A DNA stretch of 64,000 nt from Sipunculus nudus. Its lineage: Eukaryota > Annelida > Sipuncula > Golfingiida > Sipunculidae. The translations under genes were made by a program, and so were the position numbers. The DNA lies in the NCBI GenBank assembly GCA_026874595.1, contig CM049315.1:37344164-37408163 (forward strand), read 5' to 3'. Below are positions 47,735 to 60,184 of this stretch, in pieces (the stretch's first letter is position 1; each line of letters begins with the position of its first letter). The notes below the pieces were generated by a model. That model saw nothing but the letters and a program-made list of their open reading frames with translations. It was not told the origin of the DNA and searched no databases.

Positions 47735-48785
47735 ATCTATGAGTGACTGTTCGCAAATACAATACAGTTTATTTGAATTAAATATGTCAAATATTAAGCG
47801 AGCTATAAGCAATTACATACCCCTACCCTCTTATCAAGGCTACCTGTCCGCGGGTGCCGTGCGTAATGACGCGGTTGTCTTTAAATGGCTTAAAAGGGTA
47901 GTGTATCCCACAATAATCAGTGTTAACGTATGAATTCATTAACTTGACATATTTGGGGATCTAAAAATACCTATGTCATAAAATCCCAGAGGGGGTGCAC
48001 GGTGACCCTTCATATATAATGGCTTAAATGTGATTATTTTTGTATAATTATTATAAATTAAAAATGGCTCAAGAATTGGTTTCCATTATTTTCAAAACCA
48101 ATAAACAACTTCAGGTTCAGACAAATAACCATTCATAGTATCAAGGAAGCATCACAGCGAAAATCAATGTATCTGGAGAGGAACATGGAACTCCATATCC
48201 GTCTTATGAACAAGGGATACCATAAAATAGAAGTAATAATTGGTCATTCATTGCAGGTGTATATGGTCAAATATTCATAATTTTATCAACAGAATTTGTA
48301 AAAACGTCAGAAACTAATGTATTAATGCCATAGAAATTCAGAAATGCAACATCATCTCGAAAATAATAACTGGTGTGAAAAATGACAGAAAAAGCTGTTA
48401 AATTCAATTTTATTTTTTTTATATTTAATATGTATAGTAATTAATTGCTTAATGAACAAAAATATATAATACATTCATCTTATTTTTGTTGTCAGTTACA
48501 TTTTCACATATTTGCAAACACAATGCAGTTTATTTAAAATGAATATGTAAAATATTAAGCGAGCTATAAGCATTTACATACCCTTACCCCCTTATCAAGG
48601 CTACCTGTCCGCGGATGCCGTGCGTAAAGACGCGGTTGTCTTTAAATGGCCTAAAAGGGTAGTGTATCCCAAAATAATCAAAGTTAGCATCTTAATTCAT
48701 TAATTGGACATACTTTGGGATCTAAAAATACCTATGCCATAAAATCCCGGAGGGGGTGCACGGTGACCCCTCCTAGCCCATGGAC
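47735..48785 (+). repeat. Alternating B/A/B repeat units, right cluster
   Basis: Unit B (47735-48065), unit A (48080-48300) and a second unit B (48510-48785) lie in the same orientation and are the reverse complement of the left cluster. Landmarks are AAGCGAGCTATAAGC, GGCTACCTGTCCGCGG, GACGCGGTTGTCTTTAAATG and GGGGGTGCACGGTGACCC. The two B units are roughly 90 percent alike by eye. Confidence 0.8.
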
Positions 48786-49670
48786 TATCACTCTCACAGT
48801 AAAGGCGATGACCACAATTAACACAGCCAATCTATAACCAATATCTATGCTTGTGCAAAATATGAAAGAAATCAGTCCAATAGTTCTTTTTTTTTTTTAT
48901 TTATTTATAATGCTCACAGAACTTTCAATGGGCAATACTAAGGTCATCAAAAGGCTCGAAAACAAGAAAAGGATAACAGGTGGCGCCACCAGTCTCCCGT
49001 ACACGACAATGCTATCCAAGATGTTCGGTCAACTTGATTTGTTGACCAAACCGTGCAATCTTTCTTGATATATTTAAGATTATGATGTGATTTTCTCAAA
49101 TAATTGACATATTAAAGGTCAATGTCACTCTCCTAGAAAGGTTCATGTTCCCATGTTAAATGGGCTTCGTCCTCTCAACCATATCCATGCACATGTCAAG
49201 TTGGCCCGATTTAATCGGACTCAAAAGAATTTTTATCTTATGGCGTCCGATTCAATCGGGCTGATAATGTCAAGTTTGATATAGATCCGTTAAATATTTT
49301 TAAGTTATCTTGCAGACAGGATTTATATAATATATGTGCGGCGGCGGGACCGCGCTCAAACTATAGGGCCTAATATCCCCGACTCTGTCGGGGGATACAA
49401 TAAGACGAATGAATAGCTGGCTTCAATAGATATATAAATTTTTAAATCTAGCTTTTCAATAAGACATTAATTGATATTTATTTTACATAATTATTTAGAT
49501 ATAAGCTTAATTTTGGTGAAATATAATATTGTTCATTTATTTATGATTACATTTTACTGGTTAAGAAACATATATGACACTGGTATTAGTTCAGTTTCAT
49601 ATCTCATAACTTTAACTCTGTGTTAGCTTAACTAATTTAAATAAAGTTCAAAGTATTCTTTATGCTTTAT

Positions 49671-49674
<4 letters not shown>
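48786..49674. other. Intergenic, with one isolated GGTGGCGCCACC block
   Basis: GGTGGCGCCACCAGTCTCC lies at 48981-48999, a remnant of the dispersed family. Near 49203-49265, CCCGATTTAATCGG and TCCGATTCAATCGGG are short palindromes. No gene is recognised. Confidence 0.5.

Positions 49675-49726
<52 letters not shown>
49675..49726. repeat. (TA)n microsatellite
   Basis: About 50 bases of TA. Confidence 0.9.
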
Positions 49727-49728
<2 letters not shown>

Positions 49729-49854
49729 TTTATTATATATAATAAATTTAAGCTCTGCTGACTCTAAAACATTTGAGATGGTCAGATGGTTAGAGGCATC
49801 AATATTACCATACCTGAAACTAGGTCATGGTGACCTTCCTTTGAGAAATTGAGC

Positions 49855-50028
49855 CGGGGTGCTTGATTTTGATCTGGCTTAGACCAGATCCCAATGGTAA
49901 TCTGGCCTGGACCAGTTTAGAACTGACCTAGACCAGATCCCAATCATGATCTGGCCTAGACCAGATCCCAATCGAGATCTGGCCTAGGCCAGTTCTAAAC
50001 TTGACTGGATTTAGATCTGGCCTGTGAC
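49855..50028. mobile_element. Arm of a palindromic-module element, CTGG variant
   Basis: Read inward from its end at 50028, the minus strand aligns without gaps for about 170 bases to the arms of the fold-back element at 57921-60184. Both start GTCA and share AAATCCAG early on. Identity over the first 50 columns is 35/50. It holds modules of the type CTGGCCTAGGCCAG (perfect at 49979-49992), CTGGCCTAGACCAG and CTGGCTTAGACCAG, separated by ATCCCAATC spacers. The partner arm is missing; a lone CTGGCCTAGACCAG module near 50540 may be a remnant. Confidence 0.75.
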
Positions 50029-50034
50029 ATATAC

Positions 50035-50290
50035 TATTAGTGGTCAGACTGCCGGACTGACACCAGCGTTGATGGGAACGCTTCAAAAACTTAACCCCAG
50101 ATGGCGCTCTCATCACTCTCACGATATTCCTGTGGTGGAAATAAAGTGAATCTTACTTCAAAATATTCTCCAGGCTTTCAACCTCAACTGAAAGAACCAT
50201 TAAACTCACTGCACTGGACACTGGAAAACTGAGTTAAACCCTATCGATATACGTCACTCTAAATGTTAAATGGTTCAAACAATTTCTATT
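50035..50290. repeat. Dispersed 260-bp repeat, copy 2
   Basis: Same orientation and order as 16008-16268 (CAGACTGCCGGACTG, CTTCAAAAACTTAACCCCAG, GGCGCTCTCATCACTC). It abuts the end of the palindromic-module arm. Function unknown. Confidence 0.7.
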
Positions 50291-51899
50291 CTAAACCATA
50301 TGCTGCAGACCGATGAGCCAATAAAAAGCTTTTTCTGCAATTGACGAGACACACGAAATAGTTTTCACTAGAACATGGTTACTGCTACGTGTTGATTGTC
50401 AGACCAAAAGACCAGGCAGAGTACGGCCTCCAAGAGGAATAACATCTCAAAAGCTCGGCATGCATTAAATGCCGAAATCCTATAATTTTATCTTTTCCAA
50501 AGTTATATATATTGTAAGATCTAAAGATAATCCAGTTTAAAACTGGCCTAGACCAGGGATCCCGTTTTTTTTTTTTTTTTTTTTTTTTTTATCATTTAAA
50601 AGTGCCCCGATTGGGACATGGATGGCCGGATCACGACTGCATGGGATCTGTACTAGGTCAATTCTACACAGGATTGGACCAGATTTAAATCGAGACAATT
50701 TTTTCATATAATATAGACTGATGGTAATAATTAATCAGACCTTCAGGGCTAATGCGAAATTGTGTGATGGAATAAACATCGGGTATAATGGTTCCATGAT
50801 AGGGGATTCTTAAATTCTATGCATGCCACACATACTAGGGGCCAAAGCAAGGTTTGTACGGAATAACAAAGACACGTGCTCACTTCTCACAGCAGAAACA
50901 CGTGGTGATACAGTTTAGCTCAGCATGGAAGGTCGTGTCACAGCCTGTTCTGTTCCTTAATGCTACTCATTTACTAATTGGACATCAGATTTAAGTTTTC
51001 ATTGGTTTTCCTAAGTAATTTAGGTAGAAAGAAACAGTGGAAGGTACTAATTACGTCATACATCTGGACGAGGGACTCATTGTGATTGTGTGTTCATATG
51101 TTCCTGGTTTGGTCGGCTGTTTGTTATATTTGTTCATAGAAATAAGTAAATGAACAACCATTTTAGAACAATGATTTTTAATGATCTGTATCAATTTATA
51201 AAGGCACATATTAAGATATCATTTTTACATAGTCCATGCCCTCATTTGGTTTTGCCTGACCTTTTTTATGTACGTTTCAAGATATTTTAATATACTTTGC
51301 TGTTTCACTAAATCTGTGTCCATACACGTGCAATTAATTGTACTTTATTAAAATAAATAAATAACATTAACTTGTCTTTTTTACAGGAGACTACCAACAT
51401 ATAAAACTTGATGGTGACATTTAGCAAAGATCTGCATATAGTTTTTACCAGCCAAGCATTGACCCCCTTATTGGTTTACAGAGAATAGATTAATTGGTAT
51501 GTCTCAACTGATTTCAGGGGCTAACATTTTATATCACCAAAGCATGAATGTCCTCATTTTATCTCATTGTTACTTGAGGCCCTCTAAGATGGCATCCGTG
51601 GATAGCTTTTGGGCCCTAACATTACATGGATGCAATACAATTATAAAGTCATCCAGATATATGCCCACACGACCAGTCTTGATCCACTGCAAATTAAAGA
51701 ATATTTATCTCATACAATCTTTGTGTCACCATTTCCAGTGCTCGTCAATGCAGTTTATGTCATACAGCTGTAGGACACGCCGTCAGTATATTTTACTCTT
51801 CATTCACAACAAATATGTAGTTTAAGTATATGACACATTACTCTATATATTCGATTTATAAAGAATTTCTGAAGGATCTAACCCGAGTCAAAAGTGTTG
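50291..51899. other. Intergenic, T homopolymer, no gene recognised
   Basis: T run at about 50564-50590 next to the CTGGCCTAGACCAG module. A 108-codon open frame at 51499-51825 has no recognisable domain and ordinary AT-rich composition, and is not called as a gene. Confidence 0.45.
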
Positions 51900-53035
51900 A
51901 CCTGGCCCCAAATTGCACGATTACAACCTAAATTTTCAAAAAAGTTTTACACATGGGCTATTACCTCCTGCCGTTTATGATATTGTAATTTAAGTATCCT
52001 TTTTTTTTTACTAATGACCGAGTTCAGCTTCCTGTTCAGCAATTCTCATGTTAGGTGAGTGAATAGATTTCCTGATTTTTTAAAAATTGCATTATATTTT
52101 GGCCCATAACTTCAAAATAATACCCAATACTGACATAATTTTTTATATGTTCATAAAAAATGTTTGAAAAAATGTGAATACTAAATATGATCAAAAACAG
52201 ATCAGTGATTTTGATATTAGGCAGCCTTGAAGTGTAACAATGGCTTTTTTTATGGAAAACGGAGGTTTTTCCTTAATATCTCGAAGGAACAAAGTCCTAA
52301 TGACCCAATTTTCGGTATGGTAGGAGATTTTGGGGACATCTAAAATTATGCCAACAGCCTGGGGAGCATAGAGATGTGCACTGAATGACCTACAGTCATC
52401 AAAGTGGACTGCTTCACAATGTAAGGGAATACAACAAGAGTCTCCAAAAAAATTCAATAACTAGCCTAATTTTGCAGCTTTTATTTTCAAATTTTAGATT
52501 TTAACATATTAAATCCTTATGTGTACATGCTGTGAAAATTAAATCCACAGTACTTACAGGAAAAAAACGTGCCGTGGCCAAAGTTGGGCAAAATTTAAGG
52601 TACCAAATTTATATTTTTGCCAATATTTAAAAAAAAAATTTAACAGATTTTGATCTAATTTTTGGTATACAATTAAATTTTGATTAATTAAAGTAGTATT
52701 ACTGAAAAAAAGTCCCTACCTTTAACACTTTTGGTCTGAAGTGACCAAATATCTTCCTGATTTTTTTACAAAGTCCATTATGTTTGGGCCCATAACTTTT
52801 TTAAATTAAATAATACTGACTTAATTTCTGGCATGTACATAGGAACAATATAGAGGAATATTTATCTTAAATATGAAGAAAACCCTATGAGTGGTTTTGA
52901 TATTAGGCAGTCCTGAAGTGTAAAAATAGATTTCTAATAAAAAATTGAGGTTTTTCTTTAATTTCTCGAAGGAATGAAGTCCTATTGATCCAATTTTCGG
53001 CATGGTAGGAGATTTTGGGGACATCTAACTGTATG
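51900..53035. repeat. Two tandem copies of a roughly 680-bp unit
   Basis: 52060-52350 and 52740-53035 share TTTGGCCCATAACTT, TGATATTAGGCAG and CTTGAAGTGTAA-like blocks, then TCTCGAAGGAA, CCAATTTTCGG and ATGGTAGGAGATTTTGGGGA. They form the left part of the larger array. Confidence 0.75.
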
Positions 53036-56000
53036 CCGAATTTCAGATTCGTAGGTTCAACGGTGTCGAAACGTGCCAGTCTTACGGACGGACATCCGGA
53101 CGGACGACGGACAATGGACCACGACTATAGCTCAGATGACTTATAGTCAGCTGAGCTTAAAAATCATGACCATCTAGTTAATGAGATACTGAAGGTTTTG
53201 TATGAAATTTTCCATTATTCTGGGGGGGTAATTGGGAGACCCACAGCTCAAAGGATATGGGTAACAGAGACTGTATTTCAGGTTTCCATGGAGACTTTTC
53301 ATAGGTCTCACACTGTGTCAAGAATGAAGAATCTAGGTCCAGTCCTTACAATTTGTGCCCTGTTAACAGATGTTCACATTTTTAAAGGTCTCAAAAATAG
53401 AAAAAAACAATTCCTAAAAAATCGAAAAATACAGGTGGTGCCACCAGTCTGCAGAAACTGATGAAACATCTCATGATCAATATGTATGCCAAAAATCATG
53501 ACCATCAGTGATGTAGTTAATGAGAGATTGAAGTTTTAGTATGAAATTTTTTATTCTGGGGGGTACTTTGGGGCCCCATAGCTCAATGGATATGGATAAC
53601 AGAGACCTAATTTCTGGTTTCCATGGAGAATTTTTATAGGTCTCTCACTGTGTCAAGAATGAAGATTCTAGGTCCAGTCTATACAATTTGTGCCCTGTTA
53701 ACAGATGTTCACATTTTTTAAGGTCTCAAAAATAGAGAACAAGTGACCCAGGGGTCATGACGCTCAGCTGACCAGGAAGACATTGACAAAAGTAATTTTA
53801 TCATCTGAATGTAAAATTTGAATGAAATACTTTTTCCAAACTTGACCTTTTGTATAAAATCATCCAATATTCATTGGGGTACTATGGAGCTCTGTAGCAT
53901 GAAGGATATGGGTAACAGAAACCTATTTTCAAGGTTTACAAGATGACTTTTCAGGGGTCTCCCAGCATGTCAAAAAATAAAATTCTAGGTCCAGTTATTA
54001 TGATTTGTGCCCTGTTAACAGATGTACAAATGTTTATTCTGGGGGGTATTTCAAAGCCGCATAGGACGAAGGATATGGGTAACAGAGATGTAATTTCAGG
54101 TGCACAAGGAGACTTTTCAGGGGCCTCCCAGCATATCAAGAAAGGAGATTCTAGGTCAAGTCATTATAATTTGTGCTCTGTTAACAGATGACCAAATCTT
54201 TATTCTCGGAGCCATAGCATGAAGGATATGGGTAACAGAGACCTAATTTCAGATTTCCAAAGAGACTTTCCAAAGGCCACCTGCATGTCAAGAAAGAAGA
54301 TTCTAGGTCCAGTCATTATGATTTGTGCCCTGTTAATATATGACCAAATCTTTATTCTGGGGGGGTACTTCAGAGCCCCATAGCTCACAGAATATGGGTA
54401 ACAGGGACCTTATTTCGGGTTTCCATGTAGACCTTTTATGGGCTTCCCTGGAGGTCAGGACAGAAGATTCTAGGTCCAATCATGATTTGTGCCCTGTTTA
54501 CAGATGACCAAATGTATAAAGTTCACAAAAGTAGAGAAAAAAAAATCGTAAAAAATAAAAAAAATATAGCTGGCGCCACCAATCTCCAGATATTGATGAA
54601 ACACTCCATGATCAATATCCATGCAAAGAATCATGGTGATTAATGCATTAGTTGTTCAGATACTTGAGCTTTTGTATTAAATTTTGCATTATTCTGGGGG
54701 GTACTTCAGAACCCCATAGCTCGAAGAATATAGGTCACAGAGACCTAATTTCAGGTTTACAAGGAGAATTTCCATAGACCTCCCAGGATGTTAGGTAAGA
54801 AGATTCCAGGTCTAGCGGTTACGATTTGTGCCCTGTTAACAGACGCCTGGATGGCCGGACGGACGACAGACAAAAGGTGATCCCTATAGCTCAGATGACT
54901 TTCAGTCAGCTAAACTAAAAATTGAAAAAATACAGGTGGCGCCACCAGAATGCAGAAACTGATGAAACATTTCATGATCAATATCCATGCAAAGAATCAT
55001 GGTGATCAATATAATAATTGTTCAGATACTTGAGCTTTTGTATCAAATTTTCCATTATTCTGGGGGGTACTTCGGAGCCCCATAGCTCAAAGGTTATGGG
55101 TAACAGAGACCTAATTCCAAGTTTTTAAGGAGACTTTTCATGGGCCTCTCAGCATGTCAAGAGAGAAGATTCTAGGTCCAGTTGTTACGATTTGTGCCAT
55201 GTTAACAGATGACCGCATCTTATGAGGTCTCAAAAATAGAGAAAAAAATTCGTAAAAATAAAAAAAATACAGGTGGCGCCACCAGAATGCAGAAACTGAT
55301 GACACATTCCATGATCAATATCCATGCAAAGAATCAGGGTGATCACTGCAATAGTTGTTTAGATACTTGAGCTTTTGTATCAAATTTTCCATTATTCTGG
55401 GGGGTACTTCGGAGCCCCATAGCTCAAAGGTTATGGGTAACAGAGACCTAATTTCAGGTTTCCAAAGAGACTTTTTATGGGCCTCCCTGCATGTCAAGAG
55501 AGAAGATTCTAGGTGTAGTCGTTACGATTTGTGCCCTGTTAACAGATGGCCGCATCTTAAGAGGTCTCAAAAATAGAGAAAAATATTGGTAAAAATCGAA
55601 AAAATACAGGTGGCGCCACCAGTCTGCAGAAACTGATGAAACACTCCATGATCAATATCCATGCAAAAAATCATGATGATCAATGCATTAGTTGTTCAGA
55701 TACTTGAGCTTTTGTATCAAATTTTCCATTATTCTGGGGGGTACTTCGGAACCCCATAGCTCGAAGAATATAGGTCACAGTGACCTAATTTCAGGTTTAC
55801 AAGGAGAATTTCCATAGACCTCCCAGGATGTAAAGTAAGAAGATTCCAGTTCTATCGGTTACGATTTGTGCCCTGTTAATGGACGCTTGGACAGCCGGAC
55901 AGACAAAAGGTGATCCCTATAGCTCAGATGACTTACAGTCAGCTGAGCTAAAAAAAATCGTAAAAAATCGAAAAATGCAGGTGGCGCCACCAGTCTGCAG

Positions 56001-56335
56001 GAACTGATGGAACATCTCATAATATGTATGCCAAAAATCATGACCAGCAGTGATGTAGTTAATGAGATATTGAAGTTTTTGAATGAAATTTTTTACTATT
56101 ATGGGGGGTACTTTGGGGCCGCATAGCTTGAAGGATATGGGTAACAGAGACCTAATTTCTTGTTTCCAAGGAGATTTTTTATCGACCTCTCAGAATGTCA
56201 AGTTACAAGATTCTAGGTCCAGCGGTTATGATTTGTGCCTAGTTAACGGACAGACCGACAGACAGACGGACAGACGGATGACGGACAAAGAGTGATTGCT
56301 ATAGCTCAGCATGACTGAAAGTCAGCTGAGCTAAA
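53036..56335 (+). repeat. Complex tandem array of the GGTGGCGCCACC family
   Basis: About eleven diverged units. Full units (about 340-360 bases) contain, in order: a GGTGGCGCCACCAG palindrome, CATGATCAATATCCATGCAA, TGTTCAGATACTTGAGC, CATTATTCTGGGGGGTACTT, AGCTCAAAGG-TATGGGTAAC, AGAGACCTAATTTCAGGTTT, AGATTCTAGGTCCAG and TTTGTGCCCTGTTAACAGAT. Shortened units of about 160 bases lack the first half (54030-54500). Several end in GACGGACGACGGACAA, CTATAGCTCAGATGACTT and AGTCAGCTGAGC, near 53150, 54905, 55935 and 56330. That last sequence is the reverse complement of the GCTCAGCTGACC near 53762. No coding frame spans units. Confidence 0.85.
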
Positions 56336-57855
56336 AAGGACCATCACGCAGAAACTAGCATTTTTACTAATGGAAATGTTACAATGATATTACAAGGCGG
56401 TCTCAAAATAGCCCTGAGAACATTCATAGACTAGCAGCGTGGTAAAGATATTTCTGATTTAACGAAAATACTGAAAATACTTGAGTTGTCCCTATTACAC
56501 AGGTTACACACACATACACACACTATCTGGTAAAGAAAAAATCAAGATTTTTTTCACTTCACATTTTATTCCCTATATCGGCACAGTGACCTACACACCC
56601 CTCCACTCAAAGTGGAAGCTGCCACCAGCGGTATCTGAGAAGCATCTATCCACCAAACAGGGGGGTGGTAGGTAACAAATAAAACGTGCACATTAAACGT
56701 GTAAAATCAGGCATCCGCAAACATTCACTGGAATACTTGTATTTTTATACGGTTCTGAGGTCTTAGTTGCCTGGATAAAAGTTAAAACATTGCACTGTGG
56801 TTTCTGTGATATGTATGTTAATGTCAATGACTATAATGTTGATTGGTTGTCACCTAAAACATACAAAATTCACCTAAAATGCACTATCTGTAATGCGATT
56901 TATGGATAGTATTAATATTGAACCAATAACAAATGACCTTAATTACTTTGAGCATACGTGACACCAGGCCCCTGTACATCTGTATTTATAAACTTCATTA
57001 TTTACAGGGGTCTTGACCGATTTATCCTGCAAGATAATAAAATTAATATTCAAACATACAAAGTTCTGAGCATCCTTTTCTCAGAAGCAATGACATCTCT
57101 CGATAAAATGGTAAACTCATAATAGGCGCTCACACAGTGCTGTCACCTGGAGGGCAACCGGCTAACTACGCTAAAAATGACCAGATTTGGTTTGTTGTTA
57201 GTTTTGGTATATCTATTGATCCCTTGGATACCCGGTTCGGCTCTCGGCACATTATATGTAAATACCCAGAGAATGGCTGCAAACACCTATTGCATTGTTT
57301 GTTGCTTTGAGGCCACAATACATGTAATACTAACCTAATTATACGAGGTTATATGTGTCCAGCTATTTACAGCAGTAGCAGGCTTAACATAACTGATAAC
57401 ATTCCCTGTATCTGGGTCAACTGAACTTTAACCTTTTCATAATATTAGGACCCTGCCGTTCTTTGTCTTCTTTATGAGGCCTTCACTAACTGGCCATGAG
57501 CCAGTCTATGATACCATTCTGCATATGTTACAAGCTTTTATGTAAACAGTGGACAAACCATTTCTGCCCACTGGCTAAAGAGGGACACAGGGTACCAACC
57601 TAATCACTAATGTACAATGGACTAATCTCCTAAACGACAGACTACAGTATTTACACCTAAATATATATTATAACTGTAACTTAATACTGATCTTGTTGAA
57701 ATATACCTGATTTAGATGAAGCTGGTGACCTGGTTAAAAGAACTATATACATACAATACATATGACTCAAATAGTAAAAACAGATACACAGTCAATTTGT
57801 TAAAGGGTGACTGATTGTGCATTTTCAGTAATTTCCTAATTAAAAAAAATACCAA
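56336..57855. other. Intergenic, no gene seen
   Basis: AT-rich, not matched elsewhere in the window. No coding region or RNA gene is recognised. Confidence 0.45.
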
Positions 57856-57867
57856 ATTATATATATA

Positions 57868-57909
<42 letters not shown>

Positions 57910-57920
57910 TATATATATAT

Positions 57921-58520
57921 GTCAGAGACGAGATTGAAATCCAGGCGGATTTTAAATTCGCCTAGACGAGATTGCGATTGTGATCTCGCCTAGGCGAGAT
58001 TGCAATTGTGATCTCGGCTAGACAGATTTTAAACTCGCCTAGACGAGATCACAATCGCAATCTCGCCTAGGCGAGATTAAAATCCCATCATGGAGCAGGC
58101 CAGGAATTTAATCTCGCCTAGGCGAGTTTAAAATCCGTCTGGTGTCATCCAGGCAAGTTTAAAATCTGCCTGATATTACTTAGGCGAGTTTAAAATCTGC
58201 CTAGGCGAGATTAAAATAGTGATCTGATCTAATTTCCTAATATATTAAGCATTGTAATTGACATATGAAAGATGTTTTCAGTCGGATTTTCAATATTTTA
58301 ACACTGAATGGTTATATATAGTTAAAAGGTAATATATTTATTAATATTTACAGAATATTATATTATTAATTAATAATTACCATTAATTTTGGAAATGGAA
58401 TATTTTATATTATATATTTTTTATTAATATGGTTATGTATAGTATTAATGTAATAATTAACTTTTTTACAGTAATGTAATAATTATTCATGTGATAATTA
58501 ACATTAATTTTGGAAACAGA
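57921..58520 (+). repeat. Left arm of the fold-back element
   Basis: Module-rich outer part (57921-58230), then an AT-rich inner part with TTCAGTCGGATTTTCAATAT and TGGAAATGGAATATTTTATA. It pairs with 59600-60184. Confidence 0.9.
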
Positions 58521-58825
58521 ATTATGAAAAAGATATTTGATTATTATTTGCACCTTTGATGTGTTTCATGTGGTCTACAGCATCCTTATTATACCAATTA
58601 TTTGCTAAATATTAATTAATCTTTAATTTTTTTTCTCCAGTTTTCTTAACAACCTTGGGATTGTAAATATCACTAATAATTTTTACCAAAAAAATAATTT
58701 GTAATTGTATTTAAATATATGGCAATTAGAGAGTAACAAGAGGTTTATTGAAGCACACCTATGAGATATTATGAAGAGCAAATCTGGGGGAAAAAGTCAT
58801 CCACTTGCATATTGAATCAATCATA

Positions 58826-58852
58826 GATAGATAGATAGACAGATAGATAGAT
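58826..58852. repeat. (GATA)n microsatellite inside fold-back centre
   Basis: GATAGATAGATAGACAGATA-type repeat in the spacer of the fold-back element. Confidence 0.8.
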
Positions 58853-59599
58853 TAGTCTGGATAGCGATTACTTCACTATTTAATGAGTATATTACCCATT
58901 AACATAAACAATCATCCTATTTGATAATTCTTACAGGACAAACAGAACAAATTAGTTGGTTGATCTGGTTCAAATGTTTCTTTTCACCCAGGTATTCAAC
59001 ACTCAACAGTCAAAACATGTACACTTATGGTACAAAATATGCAGGGTATCAGTATTTATGATGGATTTTGATACACCATCCTTTTTATAGGTAATATAAC
59101 ATCATATGAGAAAAGGTAAAAGTTGATACACAGATGTATGCAAGTGAATATTTCTTTGTCTTATTTAGTCTTTTCTTATAATGTATATAATTTTCTTCTG
59201 ATCTTTTTTTTTTAATGTTTTGTGAGGCATTTTGTGAAGCTTCAATATTTATGTAGACTGTGTTACAAGATAACTGCCTTTTTTTGGACAGTATTATATC
59301 ATATCAGAAAAAAATATGATTTCTAGATTCATAGAGTAATAGATCATTTATGCATGTGAACATGCATTGAATTATATTGATAAAAATAAATGAGCTATGT
59401 TCCTTTTGTCTTTTTAAAACACTACATTACTAATATTACTAATACCAGTTTCCCTTCAAATTAATATTGACAACAAAATTATTATGTAAATAATCAGCAG
59501 CAGCCCACATCATATATCATTTGAATATGCCATATACAATACCAATGTAAGTTTCTTATTACATAGTTTATAAATAAAAATATAAAATAAAAAAATTAA

Positions 59600-60184
59600 T
59601 GTTAATTATTACATAAATATTATAATATTCTGTAAATAATATTAAATATATATTACTGGTGAACTATACATAACCATATTAATAAAAATTATATAATATA
59701 AAATATTCCATTTCCAAAATTAATGGTAATTATTAATTAATAATATAATATTCTGTAAATATTAATAAATATATTACTTGTGAACTATACGTAACCATTC
59801 AGTGTTAAAATATTAAAAATCCGACTGAAAACATCTTTCATAAGTCAATTACAATGTATAATTTATTTGGAAATTAGATCAGATCACTATTTTAATCTCG
59901 CCTAGGCAGATTTTAAACTCGCCCAGGTGATATCAGGCAGATTTTAAACTCGCCTGGATGACACCAGACAGATTTTAAACTCGCCTAGGCGAGATTAAAA
60001 TCATTGCCTGCTCCATGACGGATTTTAATCTCGCCTAGGCGAGATTGCGATTGTGATCTCGTCTAGGTGAGTTTAAAATCCGTCTAGCCAAGATCACAAT
60101 TGCAATCTCGCCTAGGCGAGATCACAATCGCAATCTCGTCTAGGCGAATTTAAAATCCGCCTGGATTTCAATCTCGTCTCTGAC
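59600..60184 (-). repeat. Right arm of the fold-back element
   Basis: Reverse complement of the left arm. The first 90 bases in from each end look identical; differences are mostly single substitutions and one inner-end indel of some tens of bases. Confidence 0.9.

Larger units (their letters stand above)
57921..60184. mobile_element. Fold-back element with 600-bp arms built of palindromic modules
   Basis: The left arm (57921 to about 58520) and right arm (60184 back to about 59600) are inverted copies, nearly identical by eye apart from small indels near the inner end. The outer 250 bases of each arm are a string of modules. Three perfect CTCGCCTAGGCGAG palindromes occur per arm (57985, 58062, 58113; 59980, 60030, 60107), with worn ones between. 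They alternate with TTTAAA-type and ATTGCGATTGTGAT-type spacers that are themselves near-symmetric. Termini are GTCAGAGACGAG / CTCGTCTCTGAC inside (TA)n, so the target duplication cannot be read. The 1 kb centre is AT-rich with no open frame above about 60 codons, so the element is non-autonomous. Confidence 0.9.

Noticed and set aside
51499-51825. 108-codon open frame as a gene
   Set aside because: No domain, no splice context and AT-driven composition; probably chance.
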